From the NCBI RefSeq assembly GCF_017487345.1, contig NZ_CP062006.1, forward strand, positions 3,462,501 through 3,526,500: a stretch of 64,000 nt of DNA, given 5' to 3'. Below the pieces are notes generated by a model. That model had not been told where the DNA came from, searched no databases, and saw only the letters and a program-made list of their open reading frames with translations. Position 1 is the first letter of the stretch. Every line of letters starts with the position of its first letter. Positions 47,529 through 56,168 of this stretch are shown here, piece by piece. The translations under genes were made by a program, and so were the position numbers. The DNA is from Brevundimonas pondensis (GTDB lineage: Bacteria > Pseudomonadota > Alphaproteobacteria > Caulobacterales > Caulobacteraceae).

Positions 47529-48514
47529 GCCGAGGCGTCCGACGGCTGAGCGACATAGGCGTCGTAGAGATCCAGCGTCGCCGCAAAGACCGCCTCCACC
47601 GTCAGGTCCTCGATGGGTGCGAACTGGCCGCGCGTGTTGTTGGAGGCGACGGTGCGGGTTTTCGGGCCGCGCGGTCCGTACAGCCACCATTCCGTCGGCC
47701 CGAACAGGCCCAGTGTCGGCGTTCCCGCAGCGGCGGCCACATGCATCAGACCGGAGTCGTTGCCGACGAACAGGGCGGAACGGCTGATGGCGGCGGCCGA
47801 GGCCAGGATGTCGCCCTTGCCGACAAAATCGATACCCCGGTCGCCAGCGGCCGACAGGGCCGGGGCTGCGGGCGGGTGGTCGCCAGGGCCGCCGACCAGC
47901 ATGAAGCGCCAGCCGTCGAAGCGGGACTCGGCCTTCAGCTTCTCGACCAGGGCGCCCCAGCGGTCGGCAGGCCAGCTCTTGCCCTTCTGGTGGGCGATGG
48001 GCGCCAGGGCGATGATCGGCCCGGGGCCGGCGCCGTCGGCCAGTTGCGGGTCGATGACGGCGGCCGCCTCGGCGCGGGCGCGACCGTCGATGTAGTGCTC
48101 GGGCTCCAGCGAATGCGGGGCCTGCATCAGGCGCGACACCACCTCGACCTTGGGGACGCCGGTTTCCCAGCCGCGATTATAGATGCGGCGCGTCCCGGCC
48201 CGGATCAGCCAGCCCAGGGCCGAACCGCGCGTGTCGATGACCACGTCCCACGGCTGCTTCACCACCTCAGCCCACAGACGGAACCAGTGCGAGGCCCACT
48301 TGCCCTTGTTGACGACGATGATCCGCTCGACGCCGGGGGCGGCGCGGAAGAAGGGCGCGGGAGGGCCGCCGGCGGCGACGGTGATCCGGGCGCCGGGCCA
48401 CTGGCGGTTGATCTCGCGCACCACGCCCGAGGCGATGACGCTGTCGCCGATACGGTTGGGGCTGATGAACAGCACCCGGGCGCCGGACGCGGATGCTTGC
48501 TGGTTGTCGGACAC
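47525..48514 (-). CDS. Glycosyltransferase family 9 (heptosyltransferase-like), copy 2
   Basis: A 329-residue paralog of the gene at 46575 and first of the pair. N-terminal motif VLFISPNRIGDSVIASGVVREINR; C-terminal LFVGNDSGLMHVAAAAGTPTLGLFGPTEWW. It starts with GTG at 48514. The two proteins are about 85-90 percent identical by eye across roughly 80 residues of the C-terminal domain, but much less in the N-terminal acceptor domain. This fits duplicated enzymes that now add sugar to different acceptors. Confidence 0.88.
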   Translation of the reverse strand: MSDNQQASASGARVLFISPNRIGDSVIASGVVREINRQWPGARITVAAGGPPAPFFRAAPGVERIIVVNKGKWASHWFRLWAEVVKQPWDVVIDTRGSALGWLIRAGTRRIYNRGWETGVPKVEVVSRLMQAPHSLEPEHYIDGRARAEAAAVIDPQLADGAGPGPIIALAPIAHQKGKSWPADRWGALVEKLKAESRFDGWRFMLVGGPGDHPPAAPALSAAGDRGIDFVGKGDILASAAAISRSALFVGNDSGLMHVAAAAGTPTLGLFGPTEWWLYGPRGPKTRTVASNNTRGQFAPIEDLTVEAVFAATLDLYDAYVAQPSDASA

Positions 48515-48585
48515 GCGGATCAGCCTTCACTTCCCTGAGGTTTTTTCGTTACCAGTCCAGGGAGCGTTGCGCGAGAGAGGAAGCC

Positions 48586-49326
48586 ATGTCCGACATCCAG
48601 ACCCTGAGCCGCCCCGACGGCGAGACCCTGGCCTTCAAGACGGTCAAGGGCGCCGGCCCGACCGTGATCTGGATCGGAGGCTTCCGTTCGGACATGGAGG
48701 GGACCAAGGCTCTGGCGCTGGACGTCGCTGCGCGCGAACGCGGGTGGAACTACGTCCGCTACGACCACTTCGCCCACGGCCAGTCCTCGGGCGACTGGAG
48801 GCAGGCCACCATCGGTCGCTGGCGCGAGGACGCCGTCGCCCTGATCGACAGCCTTCAGGGGCCGGTGATCCCGGTCGGCTCATCCATGGGCGGCTGGGTC
48901 GCCCTGCTGGCGACCTTGGCGCGGCCCGAAAGGGTCAAGGGCCTGGTCCTGGTCAATCCGGCCCAGGACTTCACCGAAAAGCTGATGTGGCCCGGTCTGG
49001 CCGACCACGAACGCCAGGTCATCCTGCGCGAGGGCGAGACGGTCATTACCGAGGAGGGGCTGGGGTCCTACGTCCTGACGCGGCGGATGTTCGAGGAGGC
49101 GCGCGACTGGCTGCTGCTGGACGGGGTGATCGAGATCACGGCGCCGATCCATGTGCTGCAAGGCCGCGCCGACGACGTGGTGCCGTGGCGCCATCAGGTC
49201 GAGCTGGCCGAACGCCTGACCGGCGGCGACCTGCGTCTGGACCTGATCGAGGGCGGCGACCACCGGCTGTCGACGCCGCGCGATCTGACGCGTCTGATCG
49301 AGGCGGTGGAGGCGATGCGGGGCTGA
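48586..49326 (+). CDS. Alpha/beta hydrolase
   Basis: A 246-residue alpha/beta hydrolase with a nucleophile elbow GSSMGGW, an acidic residue in HVLQGRADDVVPW and a catalytic His in EGGDHRLS. VIWIGGFRSDMEGTKAL at the N terminus resembles palmitoyl-thioesterase / ABHD10-like esterases. The ATG at 48586 has a GAGAGAGGA ribosome site; the frame also extends upstream, but that part is not hydrolase-like. Its promoter is shared with the divergent GT9 pair. The substrate is unknown. Confidence 0.85.
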   Translation: MSDIQTLSRPDGETLAFKTVKGAGPTVIWIGGFRSDMEGTKALALDVAARERGWNYVRYDHFAHGQSSGDWRQATIGRWREDAVALIDSLQGPVIPVGSSMGGWVALLATLARPERVKGLVLVNPAQDFTEKLMWPGLADHERQVILREGETVITEEGLGSYVLTRRMFEEARDWLLLDGVIEITAPIHVLQGRADDVVPWRHQVELAERLTGGDLRLDLIEGGDHRLSTPRDLTRLIEAVEAMRG

Positions 49327-49344
49327 CCTCGCACCGCCGTCCGA

Positions 49345-50649
49345 TCACAGGATGAACCGGCTCAGGTCGATGTTCCTGGCCAGCTCGCCGACCTTTTCGC
49401 GCACCATGTCGCCGTCGAAGGTCAGGGTCTGGCCCGACAGGTCCGAGGCCTTGAAGCTGGTCTCTTCCAGCACCCGCTCCAGCACGGTCTGCAGCCGGCG
49501 CGCGCCGATGTTCTCGACGGTGGAGTTGGCGGCCACGGCGGCGTCGGCCATGGCCTCGACCGCGTCGTCGGTGAAGACCAGCGCGACCCCTTCGGTCTCC
49601 AGCAGGGCCTGGTTCTGACGGATCAGGTTGGCCTCGGGCTCGGTCAGGATGCGCTTGAAGTCGTCGCGGGTCAGGGCCTTCAACTCGACCCGGATCGGCA
49701 GGCGGCCCTGCAGTTCGGGCAGCAGGTCCGACGGCTTGGCCACGTGGAAGGCGCCCGAGGCGATGAACAGGACATGGTCGGTCTTCACCGGCCCGTACTT
49801 GGTCGATACCGTCGTGCCCTCGATCAGGGGCAGCAGGTCGCGCTGCACGCCTTCACGCGACACATCGGCCCCGGACGCGCCCTGACGCGCGGCCACCTTG
49901 TCGATCTCGTCAAGGAAGACGATGCCTTCGTTCTCGGCCAGCAGCAGGGCTTCCTTGGTCAGGCTCTCCTGATCCAGCAGCTTGTCGCTTTCCTCGGTGG
50001 TCAGGGGCGCCATGGCCTCGGCCACCGTCAGCTTGACCGTCTTGGTGCGCCCGCCGCCCATCTTGCCCAGCAGGTCGGACAGGTTCAGCAGACCGACGTT
50101 GCCGCCGCCGCCCGGCATATCCAGCCCTTGCAGGGGCGACGCCGTATCGGCCAAGGCGATCTCGATCTCCTTGTCGTCCAGTTCTCCGGCGCGCAGCTTC
50201 TTGCGGAAGGCGTCGCGGGTGGCGGGCTGCGAACCTGCGCCCACCAGGGCGTCCAGAATGCGCTCCTCGGCCTGACCTTCGGCGCGCGCCTTGACGCCCG
50301 AGCGGCGCTTGTCACGCACCATGACCAGAGCGCTCTCGACCAGATCGCGCATGATCTGATCGACGTCGCGACCGACATAGCCGACCTCGGTGAACTTGGT
50401 CGCCTCGACCTTGAGGAAGGGCGAGCCCGCCAGCCTGGCCAGACGCCGGGCGATCTCGGTCTTGCCGACGCCCGTCGGGCCGATCATCAGGATGTTCTTG
50501 GGCGTGACCTCGTCGCGCAGATCCTCGGGCACGCGCTTGCGGCGCCAGCGGTTGCGCAGGGCCACCGCCACGGCGCGCTTGGCGTCGTCCTGGCCGACGA
50601 TATAGCGGTCCAGTTCGGAAACGATTTCGCGGGGAGAAAGGTCGGTCAT
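49345..50649 (-). CDS. hslU: HslUV protease ATPase subunit HslU
   Basis: AAA+ unfoldase of the heat-shock protease HslUV. The 434-residue protein has [33 protein letters not shown], Walker [16 protein letters not shown], the pore motif in VGYVGRDV, the intermediate domain (about residues 110-210), Walker [13 protein letters not shown] and the C-terminal sensor region ending LSRFIL, which inserts into HslV. It is 69 bases downstream of hslV, with one 40-bp palindrome in the gap. Confidence 0.97.
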   Translation of the reverse strand: MTDLSPREIVSELDRYIVGQDDAKRAVAVALRNRWRRKRVPEDLRDEVTPKNILMIGPTGVGKTEIARRLARLAGSPFLKVEATKFTEVGYVGRDVDQIMRDLVESALVMVRDKRRSGVKARAEGQAEERILDALVGAGSQPATRDAFRKKLRAGELDDKEIEIALADTASPLQGLDMPGGGGNVGLLNLSDLLGKMGGGRTKTVKLTVAEAMAPLTTEESDKLLDQESLTKEALLLAENEGIVFLDEIDKVAARQGASGADVSREGVQRDLLPLIEGTTVSTKYGPVKTDHVLFIASGAFHVAKPSDLLPELQGRLPIRVELKALTRDDFKRILTEPEANLIRQNQALLETEGVALVFTDDAVEAMADAAVAANSTVENIGARRLQTVLERVLEETSFKASDLSGQTLTFDGDMVREKVGELARNIDLSRFIL

Positions 50650-50676
50650 ACTTTTTTCCAGAAGGGCTTGTGTGCG

Positions 50677-50716
50677 GCGCTATCGTTCGCCGCGCGGCGG
50701 CTCACTGCTTGAGCGC
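50677..50716 (-). repeat. 40-bp dispersed palindrome, copy D
   Basis: Only two bases after the hslV stop and 27 before the hslU start. On the minus strand it begins GCGCTCAAGCAGTGAG and ends ACGATAGCGC, keeping perfect GCGCT/AGCGC outer arms. Being inside an operon, it must be read through. Confidence 0.75.
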
Positions 50717-50718
50717 CT

Positions 50719-51273
50719 TCACAAGCTTTCGATGGTCAGGTTTCCGTTGGTGTAGACGCAGATGTCGGCGGCGATCTTCATGGCTTTGCGGGCGATCTGT
50801 TCGGCGTCCAGTTCGGTGTGCTCGTCGATCAGGGCGCGGGCGGCGGCCAGGGCGTAGTTGCCGCCAGAGCCGACGGCGGCCACGCCGTATTCCGGCTCCA
50901 GCACGTCGCCGACGCCGGTGACGGTCAGAATGGTGTCCTTGTCGGCGACCAGCAGCATGGCCTCCAGCCGACGCAGATAGCGGTCGGTGCGCCAATCCTT
51001 GGCCAGTTCGACGCAGGCCCGCGCAAGTTGGTCGGGATACTGCTCCAGCTTGGCTTCCAGCCGCTCGATCAGGGTCAGGGCGTCGGCCGTGGCCCCAGCG
51101 AAGCCCGCCAGAACCTTGCCGCCCGCCAGGGTGCGCACCTTGCGCGCCGCGCCCTTGACAATGGTGGGGCCCATCGAGACCTGGCCGTCGCCGGCGATGA
51201 CGGTGCGGCCGTTCTTGCGCACCGCCAGGATGGTGGTGCCGTGCCAGTCGGGAAAGCTTGAGGTCTGGGTCAT
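50719..51273 (-). CDS. hslV: HslUV protease peptidase subunit HslV
   Basis: Proteasome-like threonine peptidase of Hsl[32 protein letters not shown] shows the catalytic Thr exposed after removal of the leader (mature TTILAV). Later features are [35 protein letters not shown] and [12 protein letters not shown]. It has 184 residues. No ribosome site is visible before the ATG, and a sigma-32-like promoter ends just 8 bases upstream, so a leaderless message is likely. Confidence 0.97.
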   Translation of the reverse strand: MTQTSSFPDWHGTTILAVRKNGRTVIAGDGQVSMGPTIVKGAARKVRTLAGGKVLAGFAGATADALTLIERLEAKLEQYPDQLARACVELAKDWRTDRYLRRLEAMLLVADKDTILTVTGVGDVLEPEYGVAAVGSGGNYALAAARALIDEHTELDAEQIARKAMKIAADICVYTNGNLTIESL

Positions 51274-51281
51274 GGGCGATC

Positions 51282-51310
51282 AGATGGCGAGGAACAGACG
51301 TCCTCGCAAG
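51282..51310 (-). promoter_or_regulatory. Sigma-32-like heat-shock promoter of hslV
   Basis: On the minus strand, CTTGCGA (51310-51304), a 14-base spacer and CGCCATCT (51289-51282) closely fit the heat-shock pattern CTTGAAA / CCCCATNT. Position directly before a classic heat-shock gene supports it. Confidence 0.55.
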
Positions 51311-51415
51311 ACGCCGCCACGCCGCAGGGATGCACGGCGCAGCTTGCTTGCGGGTCTCGTCCGTGACACGGACCCTCGCAGTTGCGTAGCTTTCGCGTCC
51401 TGTTCGAGTACCGCC

Positions 51416-51826
51416 TTGCCTCTGCACCGCGCCATCTATGTCAGCGACGCCGTCGGCGGCGCGGCGACCAGCCTTCTCGTTCTGGCCGAAATCCTCGGCG
51501 CCTCGGACCGCAACAACCGTCGCGATGGCCTGACGGGGGTCCTGATGCGCCACGGCGGACGCTTCATGCAGGCCATCGAGGGGCGCCGCGCCGACGTGGA
51601 CCGGCTGATGGATCGGCTGCGCGCCGACCCCCGCCACGAAAACCTGCGACTGTTGTCCGACCAGGACGTGTCAGAGCGCCTGTTTCGGGAATGGCCGATG
51701 ACCCTGGTCGAGATGACGCCGGACGCCACGCGGGTCCTGAGCGGTGCGACGTTGGACCAGTTGAGTCCGGATCGGGCCGAGGCGCTTTTGAGCGCCGCCG
51801 CGGGCGCCTTGCCGCTTCCGGCCTGA
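51416..51826 (+). CDS. BLUF domain blue-light sensor
   Basis: A protein of about 136 residues that is almost only a BLUF domain, which binds FAD and senses blue light. The key Tyr is in LHRAIYVSDA, the Asn in DRNNRRDGLTGVL, the Gln in GRFMQAIEG and the Met/Trp region in FREWPMTLVEM, with DPRHENLRLL between. No output domain follows, so it must act through a partner. No ATG is available at the domain start; TTG at 51416 is chosen without a good ribosome site. The open frame upstream is antisense to hslV. Confidence 0.85.
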   Translation: MPLHRAIYVSDAVGGAATSLLVLAEILGASDRNNRRDGLTGVLMRHGGRFMQAIEGRRADVDRLMDRLRADPRHENLRLLSDQDVSERLFREWPMTLVEMTPDATRVLSGATLDQLSPDRAEALLSAAAGALPLPA

Positions 51827-51884
51827 CGTCGCCTGTGACGGCCTCCACCTGACGGCGGAGACCGTCTGCGCTAGACAGGGTCGC

Positions 51885-52658
51885 GTGACCCAGTCCCTTG
51901 CCCCCACCCCTGCCCGTTTCTCCGATGAGGAGGTCGAGCGCTATGCGCGTCAGCTGGTCCTGTCCGAGATCGGCGGCCCCGGCCAGCAGGCGCTGAAGCG
52001 CGCACGGGTGCTGATCATTGGTCTGGGCGGGGTGGGCGCCCCCGCCGCCCTCTATCTGGCCGCCGCCGGTGTCGGGACCCTGGGCCTGATCGATCATGAC
52101 GCGGTGGCCCTGTCCAACCTGCAGCGGCAGATCATCTTCACCACCGCCGACGCCGAGCGGCCCAAGGTCGAGGCGGGGGCCGGACATCTGGCCGCCCTCA
52201 ATCCTCACGTCGTTGTCGAAGCCTTGCCCGAGCGGCTGACGCCCGACAACGCCCGCGCTCTGATCGCGCAGTTCGACGTGGTCCTGGATGGAACCGACGA
52301 CTTCGACACGCGGTTCGCCGTCAACGCCGCCTGCGTGGCGACGGGCAGGCCCCTGGTGTCCGGCGCCCTGGGTCGCTGGAACGGTCAGGTCGGGGTCTTC
52401 ACCGGCCAGCCCTGCTATCAATGTCTGGTGTCGGAAGCCCCGCCCGACGCCGAGACCTGCGCTCGCGTTGGGGTGGTCGGCGCCCTGGCGGGGGTGATCG
52501 GCGCCATGGCGGCGCTGGAGGCGATCAAGCTGATCACCGGGGCGGGCGCGCCGCTGAGCGGCCGCCTGATGCTCTATGACGGTCTGGCGGGCGGCAGCCG
52601 CGTGGTGAAGGTCGCCGCCGACCCCGCCTGCCCGATCTGCGGATCAGCTCACGCCTAG
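51885..52658 (+). CDS. moeB: MoeB/ThiF family adenylyltransferase, probably molybdopterin-synthase activating
   Basis: A 257-residue E1-like enzyme that adenylates the C-terminal glycine of a small sulfur carrier (MoaD or ThiS). Features are RYARQLVLSEIGGPGQQALK, ATP-binding IIGLGGVGAPAALYLA, the LSNLQRQIIF Arg finger region, the catalytic Cys in AETCARVGVVG, and zinc ligands CYQC and CPIC. No rhodanese domain, so MoeB rather than the longer fused type. It starts with GTG, 58 bases after the BLUF gene. Confidence 0.88.
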   Translation: MTQSLAPTPARFSDEEVERYARQLVLSEIGGPGQQALKRARVLIIGLGGVGAPAALYLAAAGVGTLGLIDHDAVALSNLQRQIIFTTADAERPKVEAGAGHLAALNPHVVVEALPERLTPDNARALIAQFDVVLDGTDDFDTRFAVNAACVATGRPLVSGALGRWNGQVGVFTGQPCYQCLVSEAPPDAETCARVGVVGALAGVIGAMAALEAIKLITGAGAPLSGRLMLYDGLAGGSRVVKVAADPACPICGSAHA

Positions 52659-53641
52659 AGCATGGCCGGGATGACCCGGTCCGGCGGGCGGTGGCCGTTC
52701 TGGTAGGTCATGATGTTGGCGATGACGCGATCACCCATGTCCTGACGCGCCTCGATCGTGGCCGAGCCGAGGTGGGGCAGCAGGACGACGTTCGCGCGCC
52801 CCATCAGGCCGGGGTGCACCGCCGGTTCGTGCTCGAACACATCCAGACCCACGCCGAACAGGGCGCGGCGGTCCAGGGCTTCGACCAGGGCCGCCTCGTC
52901 GATCAGCTCGCCGCGCGCCGTGTTGACCAGGATGGCGTGGGGCTGCAGCCGGGCGATGCGTTCCGCCGACAGGATGTGATGGGTGTCCTTGGTGGCCGGG
53001 CAGTTCAGCGAGATGACGTCCATTCGCGCCAGCATCTGATCCAGATCATCCCACCAGGTCGCGCCCAGCTCCTCGGCGATCATGTCCGAGACAGGTTTCC
53101 TATTATGGTAGTGGACCTGCATGCCGAAGGCCTTGGCCCGGCGGGCCAGGGCCTGGCCGATGCGGCCCATGCCGACGATGCCCAGGCGCTTGCCCCACAG
53201 TTTGCGGCCGCACATCCAGGTCGGGCTCCAGCCCTCGAACTGTCCCGCCGCGACGACATTGGCGCCTTCGACGATGCGGCGGCTGACGGCCATGATCAGG
53301 CTCATGGTCAGGTCGGCGGTGTCCTCGGTCAGGACGCCGGGGGTGTTGGTGACGATGATCCCGCGCCCCACGGCGGCGTCGATGTCGATGTGATCCACCC
53401 CCGCGCCGAAGTTGGCGATCATCTTCAACTGCTCGCCCGCGCCTGCGATCAGGTCTGCGTCCAGGTGGTCGGTGATGGTCGGGACCAAGACTTCGGCCCG
53501 TTGCAGGGCGACGGCCAAGTCGTCGCGCGACATCGGCCGGTCGGTCAGGTTCAGCTCGGCGTCGAACAGTTCGCGCAGGCGTGTTTCCACCGCGTCGGGC
53601 AGGCGTCTGGTTAATACGACCTTAAGCTTGCGAGCGGACAT
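52655..53641 (-). CDS. D-2-hydroxyacid dehydrogenase (glyoxylate/hydroxypyruvate reductase type)
   Basis: A 328-residue NAD(P)-dependent D-isomer-specific dehydrogenase. The Rossmann motif is GIVGMGRIGQALARRAKAFG. The catalytic set is Arg (LVNTARGELIDE), Glu (DVFEHEP) and His (VLLPHLGSAT). HNRK after the second beta strand suggests NADP preference. Glyoxylate or hydroxypyruvate is the likely substrate group, but this cannot be settled here. It converges on moeB with a 4-base overlap. Confidence 0.9.
   Translation of the reverse strand: MSARKLKVVLTRRLPDAVETRLRELFDAELNLTDRPMSRDDLAVALQRAEVLVPTITDHLDADLIAGAGEQLKMIANFGAGVDHIDIDAAVGRGIIVTNTPGVLTEDTADLTMSLIMAVSRRIVEGANVVAAGQFEGWSPTWMCGRKLWGKRLGIVGMGRIGQALARRAKAFGMQVHYHNRKPVSDMIAEELGATWWDDLDQMLARMDVISLNCPATKDTHHILSAERIARLQPHAILVNTARGELIDEAALVEALDRRALFGVGLDVFEHEPAVHPGLMGRANVVLLPHLGSATIEARQDMGDRVIANIMTYQNGHRPPDRVIPAML
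53611..53625 (-). promoter_or_regulatory. Perfect CtrA-type motif (TTAA-N7-TTAACC)
   Basis: On the minus strand the motif is TTAAGGTCGTATTAACC. It lies in the first codons of the dehydrogenase gene, about 70-85 bases upstream of the divergent SH3-protein start. CtrA is the cell-cycle response regulator of Caulobacterales. Such AT-only half sites are rare in this DNA, but the bases are also coding. Confidence 0.5.
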
Positions 53642-53694
53642 AGGGAGCCTGGGTTTCGACGGGCGGAAGCGTTCGTGCGGGACGTGTCGATCCG

Positions 53695-54264
53695 GTGTCT
53701 AGCAAAGCTGTGGTCAGGTTCAAAAGTTTCCGGCGTATCGCCGTCATCGCCTTCGTCCTCGGAGCGGGCGTCCTCGCGGGCGCCGGGGCGACCATGCCTG
53801 ATGGTCGACCCACCCCGACCGGACTGGAAGTGCCGCGCTGGGTCACGCTGAAATCCTCCCAGGTTCGGGCGCGTCAGGGACCGGGCCTCGACTACCAGAT
53901 CCTGTGGGAGTACCGCGCCGCCGGCCTGCCCGTGCAGGTGATCGCCGAGACCCGGGAATGGCGCAAGATCTGCGACCCCGACGGCTCCGTCGCCTGGATC
54001 CATCGCACCGTGGCGTCTGGCCGCCGCAGCGTCTTCAACCGCTCGGCCGAAGAAATCCTGATCCATTCCGGCCGGTCCGCGACCTCGTCGGTGCGGGCTC
54101 GACTGTCGCCGCGTTCTATTGTCTCGCTGGACGAGTGCGAAGAGGGTTGGTGCCGGGTGCGGGCGCGCAAAATTCGCGGCTGGCTGCCCGAGCGCGCCGT
54201 GTTCGGAACCCAGGAGCGCGCCCTGTGCAACGCCGCCCGCCCCGCCGGCGCCGGACGTCGGTAG
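53695..54264 (+). CDS. Exported SH3 domain protein
   Basis: A 189-residue protein with an N-terminal signal anchor (FRRIAVIAFVLGAGVLAGAGA) and two bacterial SH3-like (SH3_4) repeats. The first is VTLKSSQVRARQGPGLDYQILWEYRAAGLPVQVI with WRKICDPDGSVAWIHRT. The second is around SATSSVRARLSPRSIVSLDECEEGWCRVRARKIRGWLPE. Such proteins act in the periplasm, often near peptidoglycan. The start is GTG at 53695; a GTG five codons later is possible. It precedes fabA-fabB and may be cell-cycle controlled if the CtrA motif is real. Confidence 0.85.
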   Translation: MSSKAVVRFKSFRRIAVIAFVLGAGVLAGAGATMPDGRPTPTGLEVPRWVTLKSSQVRARQGPGLDYQILWEYRAAGLPVQVIAETREWRKICDPDGSVAWIHRTVASGRRSVFNRSAEEILIHSGRSATSSVRARLSPRSIVSLDECEEGWCRVRARKIRGWLPERAVFGTQERALCNAARPAGAGRR

Positions 54265-54332
54265 GCTTCACAACAGTTGAGCGGGCGCGCCGGGTCGTGT
54301 AACCCGCCCGCAACACTTCCGGAGCGTCAGCC

Positions 54333-54872
54333 TTGAGCCAGTCCCAATATCCGTCGTCGTTCGATCATGAAGGCTTGCTGGCCTCGGGCCGCGGCGAGCT
54401 GTTCGGTCCCGGCAACGCCCAACTGCCGGCCCCGCCGATGCTGATGTTCGATCGCATCAAGACCATCACCGCTGACGGCGGCGACTACGGCAAGGGCTAT
54501 GTCGAGGCGGAACTCGACATCAACCCGGACCTCTGGTTCTTCCAGTGTCACTTCATCGGCGATCCGGTCATGCCGGGCTGCCTGGGCCTGGACGCCATGT
54601 GGCAGCTGGTCGGCTTCTACCTCGGCTGGATCGGCGGCCCCGGCAAGGGCCGGGCGCTGGGCGTCGGCGAGGTCAAGTTCACCGGCCAGGTGACCCCGGA
54701 CGTCAAGAAGGTGGTCTACAAGGTCCACCTGAAGCGCGTCATCAACCGTAAGCTGGTCATGGGCATCGCCGACGGCGTGCTAGAGGCCGACGGCGAGGTC
54801 ATCTACACCTGCGCCGACATGCGCGTCGGCCTGTTCGGCGGCGCGGCCACGGTGGCGTCCACGGACGCTTGA
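54333..54872 (+). CDS. fabA: 3-hydroxydecanoyl-ACP dehydratase/isomerase FabA
   Basis: Introduces the cis double bond in unsaturated fatty acid synthesis. The 179-residue hot-dog-fold protein has [11 protein letters not shown], the catalytic His73 in [17 protein letters not shown] and Asp87 in [16 protein letters not shown]. It starts with TTG at 54333 behind GGAG. It is followed by fabB after 60 bases, the usual anaerobic-type pair. Confidence 0.96.
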   Translation: MSQSQYPSSFDHEGLLASGRGELFGPGNAQLPAPPMLMFDRIKTITADGGDYGKGYVEAELDINPDLWFFQCHFIGDPVMPGCLGLDAMWQLVGFYLGWIGGPGKGRALGVGEVKFTGQVTPDVKKVVYKVHLKRVINRKLVMGIADGVLEADGEVIYTCADMRVGLFGGAATVASTDA

Positions 54873-54932
54873 CCCCATTTAACGCAGACCGCGGCCAACG
54901 CGGCGCCTGAAGACTGAATGTTAGGAAACACC

Positions 54933-56168
54933 ATGCGGCGTGTCGTCGTCACCGGATTGGGCATCGTCTCCTCCATCGGCACCGGCCAGGACGAGGTCAC
55001 GACCTCCCTGCGCGAAGCCAGGTCGGGCGTCCAGCACGCCGCCGACCACGCCAAGTACGGCTTCCGCTCCCAGGTCTGGGCGCCGCCGGCGCTCGGCGTC
55101 ACCGCCGAGGACTGGGCGCCGCTGGTGGATCGCCGCGCCGCCCGCTTCCTGGCCAACGGCACGGCCTGGGCGCACATCGCCTTTGAAGAAGCGCTCAAGG
55201 ACAGCGGCCTGACCGCCGAGGAGATCCAGGACGAGCGCATCGGCCTGATCGTTGGCGAGGGCGGTCCCTCGACCCAGGTCATCCTGCAGGCGGCCCAGAC
55301 CACCGTCGAAAAGGGCTCCCCCAAGCGCGTCGGCCCCTTCGCCGTGCCCAAGGCCATGGCCAGCGGTCCCTCGGCGGTCCTGGCCACCTGGTTCCAGCTG
55401 AAGGGCATCAACTATTCGATCAGCTCGGCCTGCGCGACCTCGGCTCACTGCATCGGCGCGGCCGCCGAGCAGATCGCCTGGGGCAAGCAGGATGTGGTCT
55501 TCGCCGGGGGCTGCGAGGACATCGACTGGTCCATGTCGAACATGTTCGACGCCATGGGCGCCATGTCCTCCAACTTCAACGAGACGCCTTCGGTCGCCTC
55601 GCGCGCCTATGACAAGGACCGCGACGGCTTCGTTATCGCCGGCGGCGCCGGCATCGTGGTGCTGGAAGAATACGAACGCGCCGTGGCGCGCGGCGCGACC
55701 ATCTACGCCGAAGTCACCGGCTACGCCGCCAACTCGGACGGCTATGACATGGTGGCTCCCTCGGGCGAGGGCGCCGAGCGCTGCATGAAGCTGGCGCTCA
55801 AGATGGCGGGCGACCCCAAGATCGACTACCTGAACCCGCACGGCACCTCGACCCCGGTCGGCGACGCCAAGGAGATGGGCGCTGTACGCAACGTCTTCGG
55901 CGACGACCTGCCCATGATCTCCTCGACCAAGTCGCTGACGGGCCACTCGCTCGGCGCGGCCGGCGCCCAGGAAGCCATCTACTGCCTGCTGATGATGAAG
56001 CACGGCTTCGCCGCCGAGAGCGCCCACATCGAGAACCTGGACCCCGAGTTCGAGGGCATGCCGATCCTGCGTCAGCGCCACGACGGCGAACTGAAGCACG
56101 TCATGTCCAACAGCTTCGGCTTCGGCGGCACCAACGGCACCCTGATCCTGTCCAAGGTTCCAGCCTAG
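54933..56168 (+). CDS. fabB: 3-oxoacyl-ACP synthase I FabB
   Basis: A 411-residue condensing enzyme that elongates unsaturated acyl chains after FabA. The active-site Cys is in [14 protein letters not shown]. The histidines are in [14 protein letters not shown] and [15 protein letters not shown]. The end [12 protein letters not shown] is typical. The ATG at 54933 has TAGGAA before it; an ATG five codons earlier is less likely. The stop overlaps the convergent SDR gene by four bases. Confidence 0.96.
   Translation: MRRVVVTGLGIVSSIGTGQDEVTTSLREARSGVQHAADHAKYGFRSQVWAPPALGVTAEDWAPLVDRRAARFLANGTAWAHIAFEEALKDSGLTAEEIQDERIGLIVGEGGPSTQVILQAAQTTVEKGSPKRVGPFAVPKAMASGPSAVLATWFQLKGINYSISSACATSAHCIGAAAEQIAWGKQDVVFAGGCEDIDWSMSNMFDAMGAMSSNFNETPSVASRAYDKDRDGFVIAGGAGIVVLEEYERAVARGATIYAEVTGYAANSDGYDMVAPSGEGAERCMKLALKMAGDPKIDYLNPHGTSTPVGDAKEMGAVRNVFGDDLPMISSTKSLTGHSLGAAGAQEAIYCLLMMKHGFAAESAHIENLDPEFEGMPILRQRHDGELKHVMSNSFGFGGTNGTLILSKVPA

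Noticed and set aside
50987..51415. Upstream extension of the BLUF frame
   Set aside because: It is antisense to hslV and Arg/Ser-rich; the BLUF domain is complete from about 51416.
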